Position numbers and translations under genes: made by a program | Notes under the pieces: generated by a model | Databases searched by the model: none | What the model was told of the DNA's origin: nothing | Seen by the model: the letters and a program-made list of their open reading frames with translations, nothing else | Shown here: positions 30,933 to 40,631 of the stretch, one piece after another | Layout of the letters: each line of letters begins with the position of its first letter | Position numbering within the stretch: the first letter of the stretch is position 1 | NCBI GenBank assembly: GCA_963820095.1 | Contig: CAWFZA010000028.1 | Span: 194,260-258,259, forward strand | Direction of reading: 5' to 3' | DNA: 64,000 bases | Source of the DNA: Roseiarcus sp963820095 | GTDB lineage: Bacteria; Pseudomonadota; Alphaproteobacteria; Rhizobiales; Beijerinckiaceae

Positions 30933-32917
30933 TGGATCACCCCTCCGAACAGATACCAAGTCGTCAGCGCCGCAGCACCAAGCAGCATCGCGAATGCGTA
31001 ATGATACACATAGCCGGTCTGCAGGCGCACAGCGCTACGGGCCACGTCGAGCACGCGCGCCGAAACGCCGTCTGGTCCGAAGCCATCGATGATCGCGCCG
31101 TCGCCGCCTTTCCAGAACGCGCGGCCGATCGCAAAGGCTGGACGGACGAACAGGAAGTCGTAAAGTTCGTCGAAGTACCACTTATGGACCAGGAAGCGAT
31201 AGAGCGCCGGAAATTCGGCGGCGAGCCGCCGCGGCGCGGTGCGATCGACCATGTACATGTAGTAGGCGATTCCGACGCCGATAAGCACAGCCAGCGTCGG
31301 AGACACCGAGACGAGCCATGGGGCCGTCTCCATGCGCTCGAGAATATTGTTCTCCTGGCCCAGGTATAAGGAGCTTCGCCAGAATCCGTCATGCCCCCCG
31401 CCGATGAATAGGAATCGGAACGCCATTCCGGCGAAAGTCGCGCCGAAGGCCAGCACTATGAGTGGAATCAGCATGACCAGCGGGGATTCGCGCACAGGAT
31501 GGTCCCCATGGCCATGATCATGCGCGTCATGCGCGCTCGTTAGGGACGCGGACCAGTCGCCCCGCTTGCCAAAAAAAGTCATGAACATGAGCCGCCAAGT
31601 GTAGAAGGCGGTCAACCCGGCCGCGATGTCGGCGCACCAGAAAGCGTACGTGGCGCCGAAGCGATCCGAGACGAAAGCCGCTTCAATGATTGGGTCCTTC
31701 GACACAAATCCGGCAAAGCCAATCGACGTGAATGGGATACCAACGGCGCTGAGCGCGAGCGCGCCGGCCATCATCGTCCAGAAGGTCACGGGCAGCTCCC
31801 TTCGGAGCCCACCCATCGCGCGCATGTCCTGCTCGTGATGCATCGCGGTGATCACCGAGCCGCAGCAAAGAAATAGAAGTCCTTTAAAGAAAGCGTGAGT
31901 AAACAGGTGGAAAACGCCGAGGCTATAGCCCCCCACGCCAAGGCCAACAAACATGTAGCCGAGTTGCGAGCAGGTCGAATAGGCGACCACCTTCTTGATG
32001 TCCATCTGAACCCCGGCGATGGTGGCGGCGAAGAAGGCCGTCGTCCCGCCGACGATGGTGACAACGCTAAGCGCGGTCGGAGAGAGCTCGAAGAGAGGGG
32101 ATAAACGCGCCACCATGAACACGCCAGCCGTCACCATGGTCGCCGCGTGAATGAGCGAGGAGACCGGGGTCGGACCCTCCATCGCGTCCGGAAGCCAGGT
32201 GTGCAGTAGAAACTGCGCTGACTTGCCCATGGCGCCCATGAACAGGAGCAGGCAGGCGAGCGTCAACGCGTCCCAGTTGAAGCCGATAAAATGCACCGTC
32301 CTGCCGACGAGACCGGGCGCGGCGGCGAACACTTGATCGAAGGCGATCGAGCCAGTCAGATAGAAGGTGAGGAATATGCCTAGCGAAAAGCCGAAATCGC
32401 CGACCCGGTTGACGACGAACGCCTTGATCGCTGCGGCATTCGGGGCCGGCTTTTCGTACCAGAAGCCGACCAGGAGGTAGGACATCAGGCCAACGCCTTC
32501 CCAGCCGAAGAAGAGCTGCACCAGATTGTCCGCCGTCACCAGCATCAGCATGGCGAAGGTGAAGAGCGAAAGGTAAGCAAAAAACCGGGACTTCGATGGG
32601 TCCTCGGCCATATAGCCGATCGAGTAGACGTGGACGAGAAACGAAACCGTCGTCACGACGACGAACATGACAGCGGTCAACGTGTCGACGCGCAAGGCCC
32701 AGTCGGCGACGACCTTGCCGGAGGTGAACCAATTGGCGATCCGCACATGCGCGTCCGCGCCTCCCGCAACCATGACGAACGCGATCCAGGAGAGGACGCA
32801 ACAAACCCCGAGAAGGGCCGAGGTGACATATTCAGCGCCGCGCGCGCCGATCCAGGGCCCAAAAACGCCAGCAATCAGGAAACCGAGAAGCGGCAGGAAG
32901 ACGATCAGCTGGTACAC
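30929..32917 (-). CDS. nuoL: NADH-quinone oxidoreductase subunit L
   Basis: 662 residues, the largest antiporter-like subunit, which also supplies the long lateral helix at its C-terminus. Seen are FFGWEGVGLMSYLLVGFWY, LLHTWLPDAMEGPTPVSSLIHAATMVTAGV and KKVVAYSTCSQLGYMFVG. A His/Asp-rich loop (SAHDAHDHGHGDH) lies near residue 465. Intact. Confidence 0.96.
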   Translation of the reverse strand: MYQLIVFLPLLGFLIAGVFGPWIGARGAEYVTSALLGVCCVLSWIAFVMVAGGADAHVRIANWFTSGKVVADWALRVDTLTAVMFVVVTTVSFLVHVYSIGYMAEDPSKSRFFAYLSLFTFAMLMLVTADNLVQLFFGWEGVGLMSYLLVGFWYEKPAPNAAAIKAFVVNRVGDFGFSLGIFLTFYLTGSIAFDQVFAAAPGLVGRTVHFIGFNWDALTLACLLLFMGAMGKSAQFLLHTWLPDAMEGPTPVSSLIHAATMVTAGVFMVARLSPLFELSPTALSVVTIVGGTTAFFAATIAGVQMDIKKVVAYSTCSQLGYMFVGLGVGGYSLGVFHLFTHAFFKGLLFLCCGSVITAMHHEQDMRAMGGLRRELPVTFWTMMAGALALSAVGIPFTSIGFAGFVSKDPIIEAAFVSDRFGATYAFWCADIAAGLTAFYTWRLMFMTFFGKRGDWSASLTSAHDAHDHGHGDHPVRESPLVMLIPLIVLAFGATFAGMAFRFLFIGGGHDGFWRSSLYLGQENNILERMETAPWLVSVSPTLAVLIGVGIAYYMYMVDRTAPRRLAAEFPALYRFLVHKWYFDELYDFLFVRPAFAIGRAFWKGGDGAIIDGFGPDGVSARVLDVARSAVRLQTGYVYHYAFAMLLGAAALTTWYLFGGVIQ

Positions 32918-32921
32918 AGGC

Positions 32922-33230
32922 TCAGCCCTTCAGCGAATTAATGTCCTCAACCGCGATAGAGCCGCGATTGCGGTAATAGGCCACCAGGATCGCGAGACCA
33001 ATCGCCGCCTCAGCCGCGGCTACTGTGAGGACGAAGAGCGCAAAGGCCTGCCCGGTCAGATCGCCCGAATAGGTCGAAAAGGCGACGAGGTTGATGTTGA
33101 CGGACAAAAGGATGAGCTCGACCGACATGAGAATGATGATAATGTTCTTGTGATTCAGAATGATCCCGGCAATGCCGATCGTGAACACGATCGCGGCGAG
33201 GGTGAGGTAGTTGGCGAGGCCGATTCCCAT
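32922..33230 (-). CDS. nuoK: NADH-quinone oxidoreductase subunit K
   Basis: 102 residues, three membrane helices. Carries the conserved buried glutamates in MSVELILLSVNINLVAF and AAAEAAIGLAILVAYYRNRGS. Four bases upstream of nuoL. Confidence 0.95.
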   Translation of the reverse strand: MGIGLANYLTLAAIVFTIGIAGIILNHKNIIIILMSVELILLSVNINLVAFSTYSGDLTGQAFALFVLTVAAAEAAIGLAILVAYYRNRGSIAVEDINSLKG

Positions 33231-33242
33231 CCGCGTGATCCT

Positions 33243-33848
33243 TCAGATGCCGGCGCGTGAGGCGACCTTGCGCACCTCGACCGCGGTTTCAGGGGTGCGA
33301 GCCACCTGCGCGCCGACGTCCTGGCGTTTGACGCCCCGCTTATGATGAAGGGTGAGAACGATTGCGCCGATCATTGCGGTCAGCAGAATCATCCCCGCCG
33401 CCTGGAAGAAGTAGAAATAGCGGGTGTAGAGCACCTCGCCGAGGGCGGCGGTATTGCTGACCGTGCCCTCCGGCGCCGCGGGCCCCGCTGCCCGCCGCGA
33501 GGATCCGAGACCCGACACGACATAGATCAGCTCAATCGCCACCACTAACGCGATCAGCAACCCCTGCGGCAGGTATTCGACGAAGCCCTGCCTCAGCCGG
33601 GCGAAGTCCACGTCGAGCAGCATGACGACGAACAGGAACAGCACCGCGACCGCGCCGACATAGACGACGACCAGAATCATCGCCAGGAACTCTGCGCCCA
33701 TCAGCAGAAACAGGCCGGCCGCGCAGACGAAAGAAAGGATGAGGAAGAGGACCGAATGCACCGGATTTTTGGCCACAATAACGGCGAAAGCCGACAGGAC
33801 CAGAAGCGGACCTAAAATCCAAAAGAACAGAACATCGGCCTGCATCAT
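33243..33848 (-). CDS. nuoJ: NADH-quinone oxidoreductase subunit J
   Basis: 201 residues with five membrane helices. The pi-bulge-region motif AMILVVVYVGAVAVLFLFVVMLL is present, with a basic C-terminal tail of about 35 residues. An ordinary subunit of the proton-pumping arm. Confidence 0.94.
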   Translation of the reverse strand: MMQADVLFFWILGPLLVLSAFAVIVAKNPVHSVLFLILSFVCAAGLFLLMGAEFLAMILVVVYVGAVAVLFLFVVMLLDVDFARLRQGFVEYLPQGLLIALVVAIELIYVVSGLGSSRRAAGPAAPEGTVSNTAALGEVLYTRYFYFFQAAGMILLTAMIGAIVLTLHHKRGVKRQDVGAQVARTPETAVEVRKVASRAGI

Positions 33849-34045
33849 CCGCCTCTTGTCATAGTCCCCATGCCCGACCGACCTCCCTCCTCGGGAAACA
33901 GGCAGGGCGCAGTCGCGTGAGCGCCACGTTTCGTTGGCGCCCCCCCGCGCGCGGCGCCCAGCCCCCCTATCAAAGGCGCTCGTTGACCATTCACGTCACT
34001 CGACGGCCATGGTCAACTTGCTTCTCCGTCGGGGGAGAGAAAGCC
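33849..34045. other. Gap inside the nuo operon
   Basis: 197 bp between nuoI and nuoJ, unusually long for an operon otherwise overlapping or tightly spaced. It is G/C-homopolymer rich (a C7 and a C6 run at 33935-33970). I see no gene, terminator or clear promoter. Confidence 0.5.
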
Positions 34046-34540
34046 TTATCGATACGGGGCGTCGAGCTCGATATTGCGCGCAAGCTCCCGCTCCCATCGA
34101 TCGCCGTTATCCAGCAATCGCTGCTTGTCGTAGTAAAGCTCCTCGCGCGTCTCAGTCGCAAATTCGAAGTTCGGGCCTTCGACGATCGCGTCAACCGGAC
34201 AGGCTTCCTGACACATGCCGCAGTAGATGCATTTGACCATGTCGATGTCGTAGCGCGTTGTTCGGCGAGTCCCGTCGTTCCGCCGCGGTCCCGCCTCGAT
34301 CGTGATCGCCTGAGCAGGACAGATCGCCTCGCACAGCTTGCAGGCGATGCATCGCTCCTCGCCGTTGGGATAGCGGCGCTGCGCATGTTCGCCACGAAAG
34401 CGAGGGCTCAGCGGCGACTTCTCGTGCGGGTAATTGAGCGTCGCCCTAGGCTTGAACATATAACGGACCGACAATCCGAACGCGGCAAGGAACTCTGTCA
34501 GAAACAGAGACTTGGCCGAACGCGTGAGCCTGAGAGCCAT
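34046..34540 (-). CDS. nuoI: NADH-quinone oxidoreductase subunit I
   Basis: 164-residue peripheral-arm subunit holding clusters N6a and N6b. Both 4Fe-4S motifs are complete: CIACKLCEAICP and CIYCGMCQEACP. The N-terminal amphipathic helix (LTRSAKSLFLTEFLAAFGL) docks on the membrane. Confidence 0.96.
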   Translation of the reverse strand: MALRLTRSAKSLFLTEFLAAFGLSVRYMFKPRATLNYPHEKSPLSPRFRGEHAQRRYPNGEERCIACKLCEAICPAQAITIEAGPRRNDGTRRTTRYDIDMVKCIYCGMCQEACPVDAIVEGPNFEFATETREELYYDKQRLLDNGDRWERELARNIELDAPYR

Positions 34541-34552
34541 TGGCCTCCCCTT

Positions 34553-35728
34553 TCAGTGCAAAGGGGCCGAGGGGTTCGCCCCAAGACCGGTAAATTCGAG
34601 CACCCCGGCCACCGCGACCACCATTACGAGAGAAATCGGCAGGAACACCTTCCAGCCCAGGCGCATCAACTGGTCGTAACGATAGCGCGGAACGAAGGCG
34701 GTTACCATCAAGAAGCAGAACACGACCGCCCAAGCCTTAATCAAGAACCAGATGACTCCCGGTACCCATGTGAATGGCGGAAACGGAAGCGGCGACAGCC
34801 ATCCGCCGAGGAACAGGATCGCAGTCAACGATCCCATGGTGAGCAGCGCGACGAGTTCGGTCAGGAACTGCAGCAAGAAGAGCGATGCGGAATATTCCAC
34901 TGTGTATCCTGCGACCAGCTCCGACTCCGCCTCCGTCAAGTCGAAAGGCGGCCGATTCGTCTCGGCAAGCGCCGAAATGAAGAAGACGACAAACATCGGG
35001 AGAAGCGGGAGCCAGTACCAACCGAGCAAGCCGAATCGCGTGTCCTGGGCGCGGACAATGTCGCTCAGGTTAACCGAGCCCGCGCACAGCACCACCGTCA
35101 CAATCACGAAGCCGATCGAGACCTCGTAAGACACCATCTGGGCGGCTGCCCGTAGCGCCGAAAGCAGCGCATATTTCGAGTTTGACGCCCATCCCGCCAT
35201 GATCACGCCGTACACGCCAAGCGAGGAGACGGCAAAAAGGTAGAGAAGCCCAACGTTGATATCGGCGACCACCCATCCGTCCGAGACAGGAATGACCGCC
35301 CACGCAGCGAAAGCAAGCACGACGGACACGAGCGGCGCAAGCAGGAACACACCCTTGTTGGCGCCGGCTGGGATGATCGGCTCCTTAAGGATGAACTTGA
35401 AAAAGTCCGCGAACGGCTGAAGAACGCCCCATGGACCCACGACATTCGGGCCTCGGCGAAGCTGCACGGCGCCCCAGATCTTTCGTTGAATGTAAATCAG
35501 CGCCGCTGTCGAGAGAAGAAGGCACACCAGCAGGAGCAGGCTCTCCAGCACGTGCCTCAACAATGAGCCGATATCGCTCTCGTGCATCCATGCGCCGAAC
35601 GAGGACATTGCGCCGCTACTGATCAGAAGCCAAAGAACGGCGATGATCGCGATGATGACGACCGCAGCTGCGCCGAGGATTGCGGCCCAAGGCGGCGAAG
35701 CGGTGCGGGACGGTGTCGCGCTGGTCAT
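34553..35728 (-). CDS. nuoH: NADH-quinone oxidoreductase subunit H
   Basis: Eight-helix membrane subunit forming much of the quinone chamber. Seen are QLRRGPNVVGPWGVLQPFAD, GWASNSKYALLSALRAAAQM, SYEVSIG and AETNRPPFDLTEAESELVAG. The ATG at 35728 (MTSATPS) lies 10 bp after the nuoG stop and is preferred to 35842, which would run through nuoG. About 391 residues, slightly longer than usual at the N-terminus, where an extra hydrophobic segment (AAVVIIAIIAVLWLLI) precedes the normal first helix. Confidence 0.95.
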   Translation of the reverse strand: MTSATPSRTASPPWAAILGAAAVVIIAIIAVLWLLISSGAMSSFGAWMHESDIGSLLRHVLESLLLLVCLLLSTAALIYIQRKIWGAVQLRRGPNVVGPWGVLQPFADFFKFILKEPIIPAGANKGVFLLAPLVSVVLAFAAWAVIPVSDGWVVADINVGLLYLFAVSSLGVYGVIMAGWASNSKYALLSALRAAAQMVSYEVSIGFVIVTVVLCAGSVNLSDIVRAQDTRFGLLGWYWLPLLPMFVVFFISALAETNRPPFDLTEAESELVAGYTVEYSASLFLLQFLTELVALLTMGSLTAILFLGGWLSPLPFPPFTWVPGVIWFLIKAWAVVFCFLMVTAFVPRYRYDQLMRLGWKVFLPISLVMVVAVAGVLEFTGLGANPSAPLH

Positions 35729-35738
35729 CGAATCTGGC

Positions 35739-37803
35739 CTATTCCGCCGCCTGACGACGCCCCTCCCGCACCAGAGCCGAACATTCGGCCATGACGCGAG
35801 AGGCGCGGGCGATCGGGTTGGTAAAATAAAAGTCAGAGACAACGGGGGCGAACGACGTCTGGTCGACAGCGCCGCCGAGTGCGGCGATCACGCTCAAAAC
35901 GCCCGCATCTGCCGGCGCGACCGCGTCAAAGCGCACCAGGAATGGATAGGCGACGGCGAGCGCCGCCCGAAGTTGGGCAAGCGAATCGAACGGCAGTCTT
36001 ACGCCCAGCGGGTCCGATAGAGCGCGCAGGATCGACCAATCCTCGCGCGCGTCTCCCGGCGGGAACACCGCGCGCTCGGCGAGCTGCGGCCGTCCTTCCG
36101 TGTTGACGTAGATGCCAGTCTTCTCGGTATAGGCGGCGCCGGGCAAGATGACGTCCGCGCGATGAGCGCCGCGGTCACCATGTGTGCCGACATAGACCAC
36201 GAAGGGGCCAGGCTCGATATCGATTTCATCCGCTCCGAGGTTAATGAGTACGTCGAGCGCGTTCGCCTCCGCCATCGCCGCAGCATCAAAGCCGCCTTCA
36301 CCCGGCACGAGGCCGAGATCGAGGCCACCGACGCGCGATGCTGCGCTATGAATCACATTAAAGCCGTTCCAGCCGTCCTTCACGACGCCCGCCGCTAGGG
36401 CGACCTTGGCAAGGCTCGCCAGAACGGCCACGCCGTCGCGCCTCGCGAACGCCCCGGCGCCTACGACCATCATTGGCTTTGCGACATGTTCGGGCGGCTT
36501 GTCCCATGTCTGCGCGAGCGTTTGCGGTCCGGCGCCTAAGTAATTGTACTCGTAAGTCAGATCGGCCCTCGCTCCTACGACGTCGATCAGCGCGCCACCC
36601 CTGAGCCACCGCTTGCGGATGCGTGCGTTGAGGACCGGCGCCTCATGGCGCGGGTTCGAGCCGACGATGAGAATGGCGTCCGCTTGCTCGATGCCGGCGA
36701 TCGTCGAGTTGAAGAGATAGGACGCACGGCCGAATTTCGGATGCAGTTTCGACCCGTCCTGGCGGCAATCGATATTGGGCGACCCAAGCTTGGCGATAAG
36801 CGATTTGAGCGCGAACATCTCCTCGACCGTCGCCAAGTCCCCCACGATCGCGCCGATCCGCGACGGGGAAGCCGCCGCGACTTTGCCGGCAATGGTGGCG
36901 AAGGCCTCCGCCCAACTCGCGGGCCTGAGCCGGCCATCGACGCGGACATATGGGCGATCGAGTCGCTGCGTCTTCAAGCCGTCGACGATGTGCCGCGTCT
37001 TGTCGGAAATCCATTCCTCGTTGATCGCGTCGTTGACGCGAGGCAGAATGCGCACCACCTCGCGACCACGGGAATCGACGCGGATCAGCCGAGCCAAGCG
37101 CGTCCATCACGTCAATCGATTCGGTCTTGGTGTACTCCCACGGGCGGGCATGGAAGGCGATCGGTTTCGCCGTCAATGCGCCGACCGGACAGAGGTCGAC
37201 GACGTTGCCCTGCAATTCCGAACTCAGCGCCTGTTGAAGGTAGGAGGTGATCTCCATGTCCTCGCCGCGGCCGATGGCGCCTAGCTCCGGAACGCCTGCG
37301 ACCTCCGTTACAAAGCGCACACAACGCGTGCACTGAATGCAACGGTTCATCGACGTCTTGACCAGCGCCCCGATATATTTGTCCTCAACCGCGCGCTTGT
37401 TCTCGGAGAAACGAGAGGAGTCAGCGCCGTAGGCCATCGCCTGATCTTGCAGGTCGCATTCGCCACCTTGGTCGCAGATCGGGCAGTCAAGCGGATGATT
37501 GATGAGCAGGAACTCCATCACCCCTTTACGCGCCTTGCGGGCCATCGGCGAGTTCGTGAAGACGACCGGCGGCTCACCGTTCGGGCCGGGGCGCAAGTCC
37601 TTGACCGCCATCGCGCAAGAAGCCGTCGGCTTGGGTGGTCCGCCCTTCACTTCGACCAGGCACATCCGACAGTTGCCGGCAATCGACAGCCGCTCGTGGA
37701 AGCAGAACCGTGGAATCTCGGCGCCGGCCACCTCGCAAGCCTGGAGAAGCGTGAACTCGGCGGGGACGTCGATTTCCTTCCCGTCGATGACGATCTTGCT
37801 CAT
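35739..37803 (-). CDS. nuoG: NADH-quinone oxidoreductase subunit G (frameshifted)
   Basis: Iron-sulfur subunit of the NADH-oxidising arm, about 688 residues when joined. N-terminal 2Fe-2S ligands are in CFHERLSIAGNCRMC. The His-Cys3 cluster is HPLDCPICDQGGEC and a 4Fe-4S motif is CIQCTRCVRF. A molybdopterin-oxidoreductase-like domain without cofactor follows. One surplus base near 37088-37092 breaks MDALGSA-IRVDSRGREV; the sequence resumes in the next frame to a normal end. The ATG at 37803 overlaps the stop of the pentapeptide gene as ATGA. Confidence 0.93.
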
Positions 37804-38135
37804 GCGCTCTTCGCCCCGTGGCCTGCGCGCCAATACGCGAGGAGATCGGTGACGGCAATCCCATCGATGGTCGCGCCGTCCAGGCGAGCGTTAGCGAAGG
37901 AAGCGCCGGCAAGGTTGGCTTTGTCGACGCGCAGGCCGGCGAGGTTGGCGTTGTGAACTCGCCAACCAGACATATTCAAGTCATCGAACGAGCAATCCGA
38001 CATGTTGATGTTGTGAAAGTCAGAGCCCGACAGATTGACGTCGTCGAACTTCGAGCCGGAAAGGTCGGCTTTGTGAACGTCCATCCGATGCTTTTCGCTC
38101 TCGATCTTCATCGTGTCTGTTCGATGGTCAACCAC
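37800..38135 (-). CDS. Pentapeptide-repeat protein inside the nuo operon
   Basis: 111 residues. From residue 24 it is built of A(D/N)LSGS-type pentapeptides (ADLSGSKFDDVNLSGSDFHN, then MSDCSFDDLNMSGWRVHNANLAGL..KANLAGASF). These fold as a right-handed square beta-helix. It lies between nuoG and the DUF3291 gene, with overlaps on both sides, so it is cotranscribed and probably translationally coupled. The start is GTG at 38135 behind GGAAG; an ATG at 38111 is the alternative. Function unknown. A role in complex I assembly or as a scaffold is speculation from context. Confidence 0.85.
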   Translation of the reverse strand: MVDHRTDTMKIESEKHRMDVHKADLSGSKFDDVNLSGSDFHNINMSDCSFDDLNMSGWRVHNANLAGLRVDKANLAGASFANARLDGATIDGIAVTDLLAYWRAGHGAKSA

Positions 38136-38595
38136 ACTTCCGGCTCATCCATAGCTTGATGTGCGCGAGATGGCTCCAGCCAAAGGCAAAATCGCTATCG
38201 CCGTGCGCAGTTAAGTGTGCCAGCCGCCCCATGGCCTCTTCGACATCTGGGATATGCCTGGATGGTATCGGCCACATGACGAAATGGGGCGCCGCGGGCT
38301 TTTCGAACCAATCGTCCTTGCGGTTGTAGAACTGCTTGTGGACCGTCGCCCAGACAAAGCGCTCCAACGCTTCGACGCTCGCCCACACGGACAGATTGAC
38401 CGCCATCGTCGGGTCGCTCGTCGGACGGATGGCGGTCGCATTGTTGCTCTCGTCCTTCAGGCGCCAGACGAATCCGTCGCTGCGCTCCGCAAGAGAGTTG
38501 ATGCGATCGAGGTTTGTCATGAACGCCGCCATGCGCGGATCGCCCGTCGGATACCGGAATCGACCGATGTTGAGCTGGGCGATATGGGTCGTCAT
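38128..38595 (-). CDS. DUF3291 family protein inside the nuo operon
   Basis: 155 residues with the DUF3291 pattern: IAQLNIGRFRYPTGDPRMAAF, LAERSDGFVWRLKDESNNATAI, VNLSVWASVEALERFV and a WFEKPAAPHFVMWPIPSRHIP block. The fold is dimeric ferredoxin-like, and the biochemical role is not established. The gene starts 6 bp after the nuoF stop and overlaps the next gene. Its insertion between nuoF and nuoG is unusual. Confidence 0.85.
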   Translation of the reverse strand: MTTHIAQLNIGRFRYPTGDPRMAAFMTNLDRINSLAERSDGFVWRLKDESNNATAIRPTSDPTMAVNLSVWASVEALERFVWATVHKQFYNRKDDWFEKPAAPHFVMWPIPSRHIPDVEEAMGRLAHLTAHGDSDFAFGWSHLAHIKLWMSRKCG

Positions 38596-38601
38596 CTCCG
38601 C

Positions 38602-39906
38602 CTACTCCGCTGCCGCCAGCACCGGCTCACTGTGCGGATTCGCCGCATATTGGTCGATGCGCCGCTCGATTTCGGGGCGGAAATGAGCGATGAGCCCCTG
38701 GATCGGCCACGCCGCCGCGTCGCCAAGGGCGCAAATGGTGTGCCCTTCGACCTGCTTGGTGACGTCGAGCAGCATATCAATCTCACGCCGTTGGGCGCGG
38801 CCCTGAACCATGCGCTCCATGACGCGCCACATCCAGCCCGCGCCCTCGCGACAGGGCGTGCATTGGCCGCAGCTCTCGTGCTTGTAGAAATACGACAGGC
38901 GCGCGATGGCGCGGATAATGTCGGTCGACTTATCCATCACGATCGCCGCGGCTGTGCCAAGGCCCGACTTGAGCTTGGCGAGCGAATCGAAGTCCATGGG
39001 ACAATCGATAATCTGCGCGGCGGGAACGAGCCGCACCGACGCTCCGCCGGGGATGACGGCAAGCAGATTGTCCCAGCCGCCGCGAACCCCGCCGCAGTGC
39101 TTCTCGATCAACTCGCGGAACGGGATCGACATCGCCTCTTCCACGTTGCACGGCCTGTCGACGTGACCTGAAACGCTGAAGACCTTGGTGCCGGAATTGT
39201 TGGGCGCGCCGAAGCTGGTGAACCACGACGCGCCGCGCCGCAAGATCGTTGGCGAGGCGGCGATTGACTCAACGTTGTTGACCGTTGTCGGAGACCCATA
39301 GAGCCCCATGCCGGCGGGAAAGGGGGGCTTCATGCGAGGCATCCCCTTCTTGCCCTCGAGCAACTCGAGCATCGCCGTCTCTTCGCCGCAAATATAAGCC
39401 CCGGCGCCATGATGGACGTAGAGATCGAACGGCCAGCCGTGAACATTGTCCTTGCCAATCAGCCGCGCATCGTAGGCCTCCGCGACCGCAGCCTCGAGAT
39501 TGTAACGCTCCTTGATGAATTCGCCGCGCACGTAGATATAGGCCGCGTGGGCGCCCATGGCGAATGAGGCGACCAGCGCGCCCTCGACCAGCGTGTGTGG
39601 GTCGTTGCGCATGATCTCGCGGTCCTTGCAGGTGCCAGGCTCCGATTCGTCGGCGTTGACGACGAGATAGTGCGGGCGCTTTGGATCGACGGTCTTGGGC
39701 ATGAACGACCATTTAAGCCCAGTCGGAAAGCCAGCGCCTCCCCGCCCGCGGAGGCCCGAGGCCTTCATTTCGGAGATGATCCAGTCCCGTCCCTTATCGA
39801 TGATCTCCTTGGTCCCATCCCAATTGCCACGCGCCCTCGCGCCCTTGAGGCCACGGTCGCCGAACCCATAGAGATTGGTGAAGATGCGATCCTTGTCTTG
39901 CAGCAT
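38602..39906 (-). CDS. nuoF: NADH-quinone oxidoreductase subunit F
   Basis: 434 residues. It binds NADH, FMN and cluster N3. The Gly-rich NADH loop is GLRGRGGAGFPTGLKW, the FMN region is NADESEPGTCKDR, YICGEETA is present, and the 4Fe-4S ligands are in ESCGQCTPCREG plus the later CALGDAAAWP. Intact and full length. Confidence 0.97.
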   Translation of the reverse strand: MLQDKDRIFTNLYGFGDRGLKGARARGNWDGTKEIIDKGRDWIISEMKASGLRGRGGAGFPTGLKWSFMPKTVDPKRPHYLVVNADESEPGTCKDREIMRNDPHTLVEGALVASFAMGAHAAYIYVRGEFIKERYNLEAAVAEAYDARLIGKDNVHGWPFDLYVHHGAGAYICGEETAMLELLEGKKGMPRMKPPFPAGMGLYGSPTTVNNVESIAASPTILRRGASWFTSFGAPNNSGTKVFSVSGHVDRPCNVEEAMSIPFRELIEKHCGGVRGGWDNLLAVIPGGASVRLVPAAQIIDCPMDFDSLAKLKSGLGTAAAIVMDKSTDIIRAIARLSYFYKHESCGQCTPCREGAGWMWRVMERMVQGRAQRREIDMLLDVTKQVEGHTICALGDAAAWPIQGLIAHFRPEIERRIDQYAANPHSEPVLAAAE

Positions 39907-39909
39907 CGC

Positions 39910-40578
39910 TCAGTTCCCAATCGTCTCGGTCGGCGATTGATCGTTCGCTGGCGCGGTCGCCGCGCCGCGGCCATCGACTCCGTATAGCGTGGTCAGCGCG
40001 GTCAAGCCGCCAACCGGCTCGGAGGAGACCCGCCCGATCTGCGAACCGGTCTTGACCGGCCGGCCCGATGCAAGATCGTCAAGAAGCTTGGCGAAACTCT
40101 CCGGCGTCAGGTCTTCGTAATAATCGTCATTGATCTGAACCATGGGCGCATTGCAACACGCTCCCAGGCATTCGACCTCAATCCAGGAGAACAGGCTGTC
40201 CGGCGTCACATGGCCCTGCTCGCCGAGGCGCTGGCGGCAGACCGCTTTGATATCGTCTGAACCAGCGAGCATGCACGGCGTCGTACCGCAGACCTGCACG
40301 TAGTGGCGGCCGACCGGCGCAAGGTTGAACATCGTATAGAACGTCGCGACCTCGAGCACCCGGATGTTGGGCATATCGAGCATCGCCGCGACCCTTTCCA
40401 CCGCCGCGCGCGGAAGCCAATATCCATTCTGCTTCTGCGCCCGCCACAACAGCGCGAGCACCGCTGAGCCTTGCCGGCCGGGAGGATATTTGGCGATCTC
40501 CCGCTCGGCCCATGCCTTGTTTTCCGGCGTGAACTCGAAGGTTTTCGGCTGTTCGTCGGCGAAGCGGCGGACGGACAT
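39910..40578 (-). CDS. nuoE: NADH-quinone oxidoreductase subunit E
   Basis: 222 residues. Thioredoxin-like 2Fe-2S (N1a) subunit with ligands in CGTTPCMLAG and ECLGACCNAP. The N-terminal helical part includes YPPGRQGSAVLALLWRAQ. A low-complexity C-terminal tail of about 35 residues extends beyond the E. coli length, as is common in alphaproteobacteria. Confidence 0.96.
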   Translation of the reverse strand: MSVRRFADEQPKTFEFTPENKAWAEREIAKYPPGRQGSAVLALLWRAQKQNGYWLPRAAVERVAAMLDMPNIRVLEVATFYTMFNLAPVGRHYVQVCGTTPCMLAGSDDIKAVCRQRLGEQGHVTPDSLFSWIEVECLGACCNAPMVQINDDYYEDLTPESFAKLLDDLASGRPVKTGSQIGRVSSEPVGGLTALTTLYGVDGRGAATAPANDQSPTETIGN

Positions 40579-40631
40579 CGGTCAAATGTTCCTCAAGCAT
40601 TGGGTCATGTTGAAGCGCCGGGCGAACTCGA

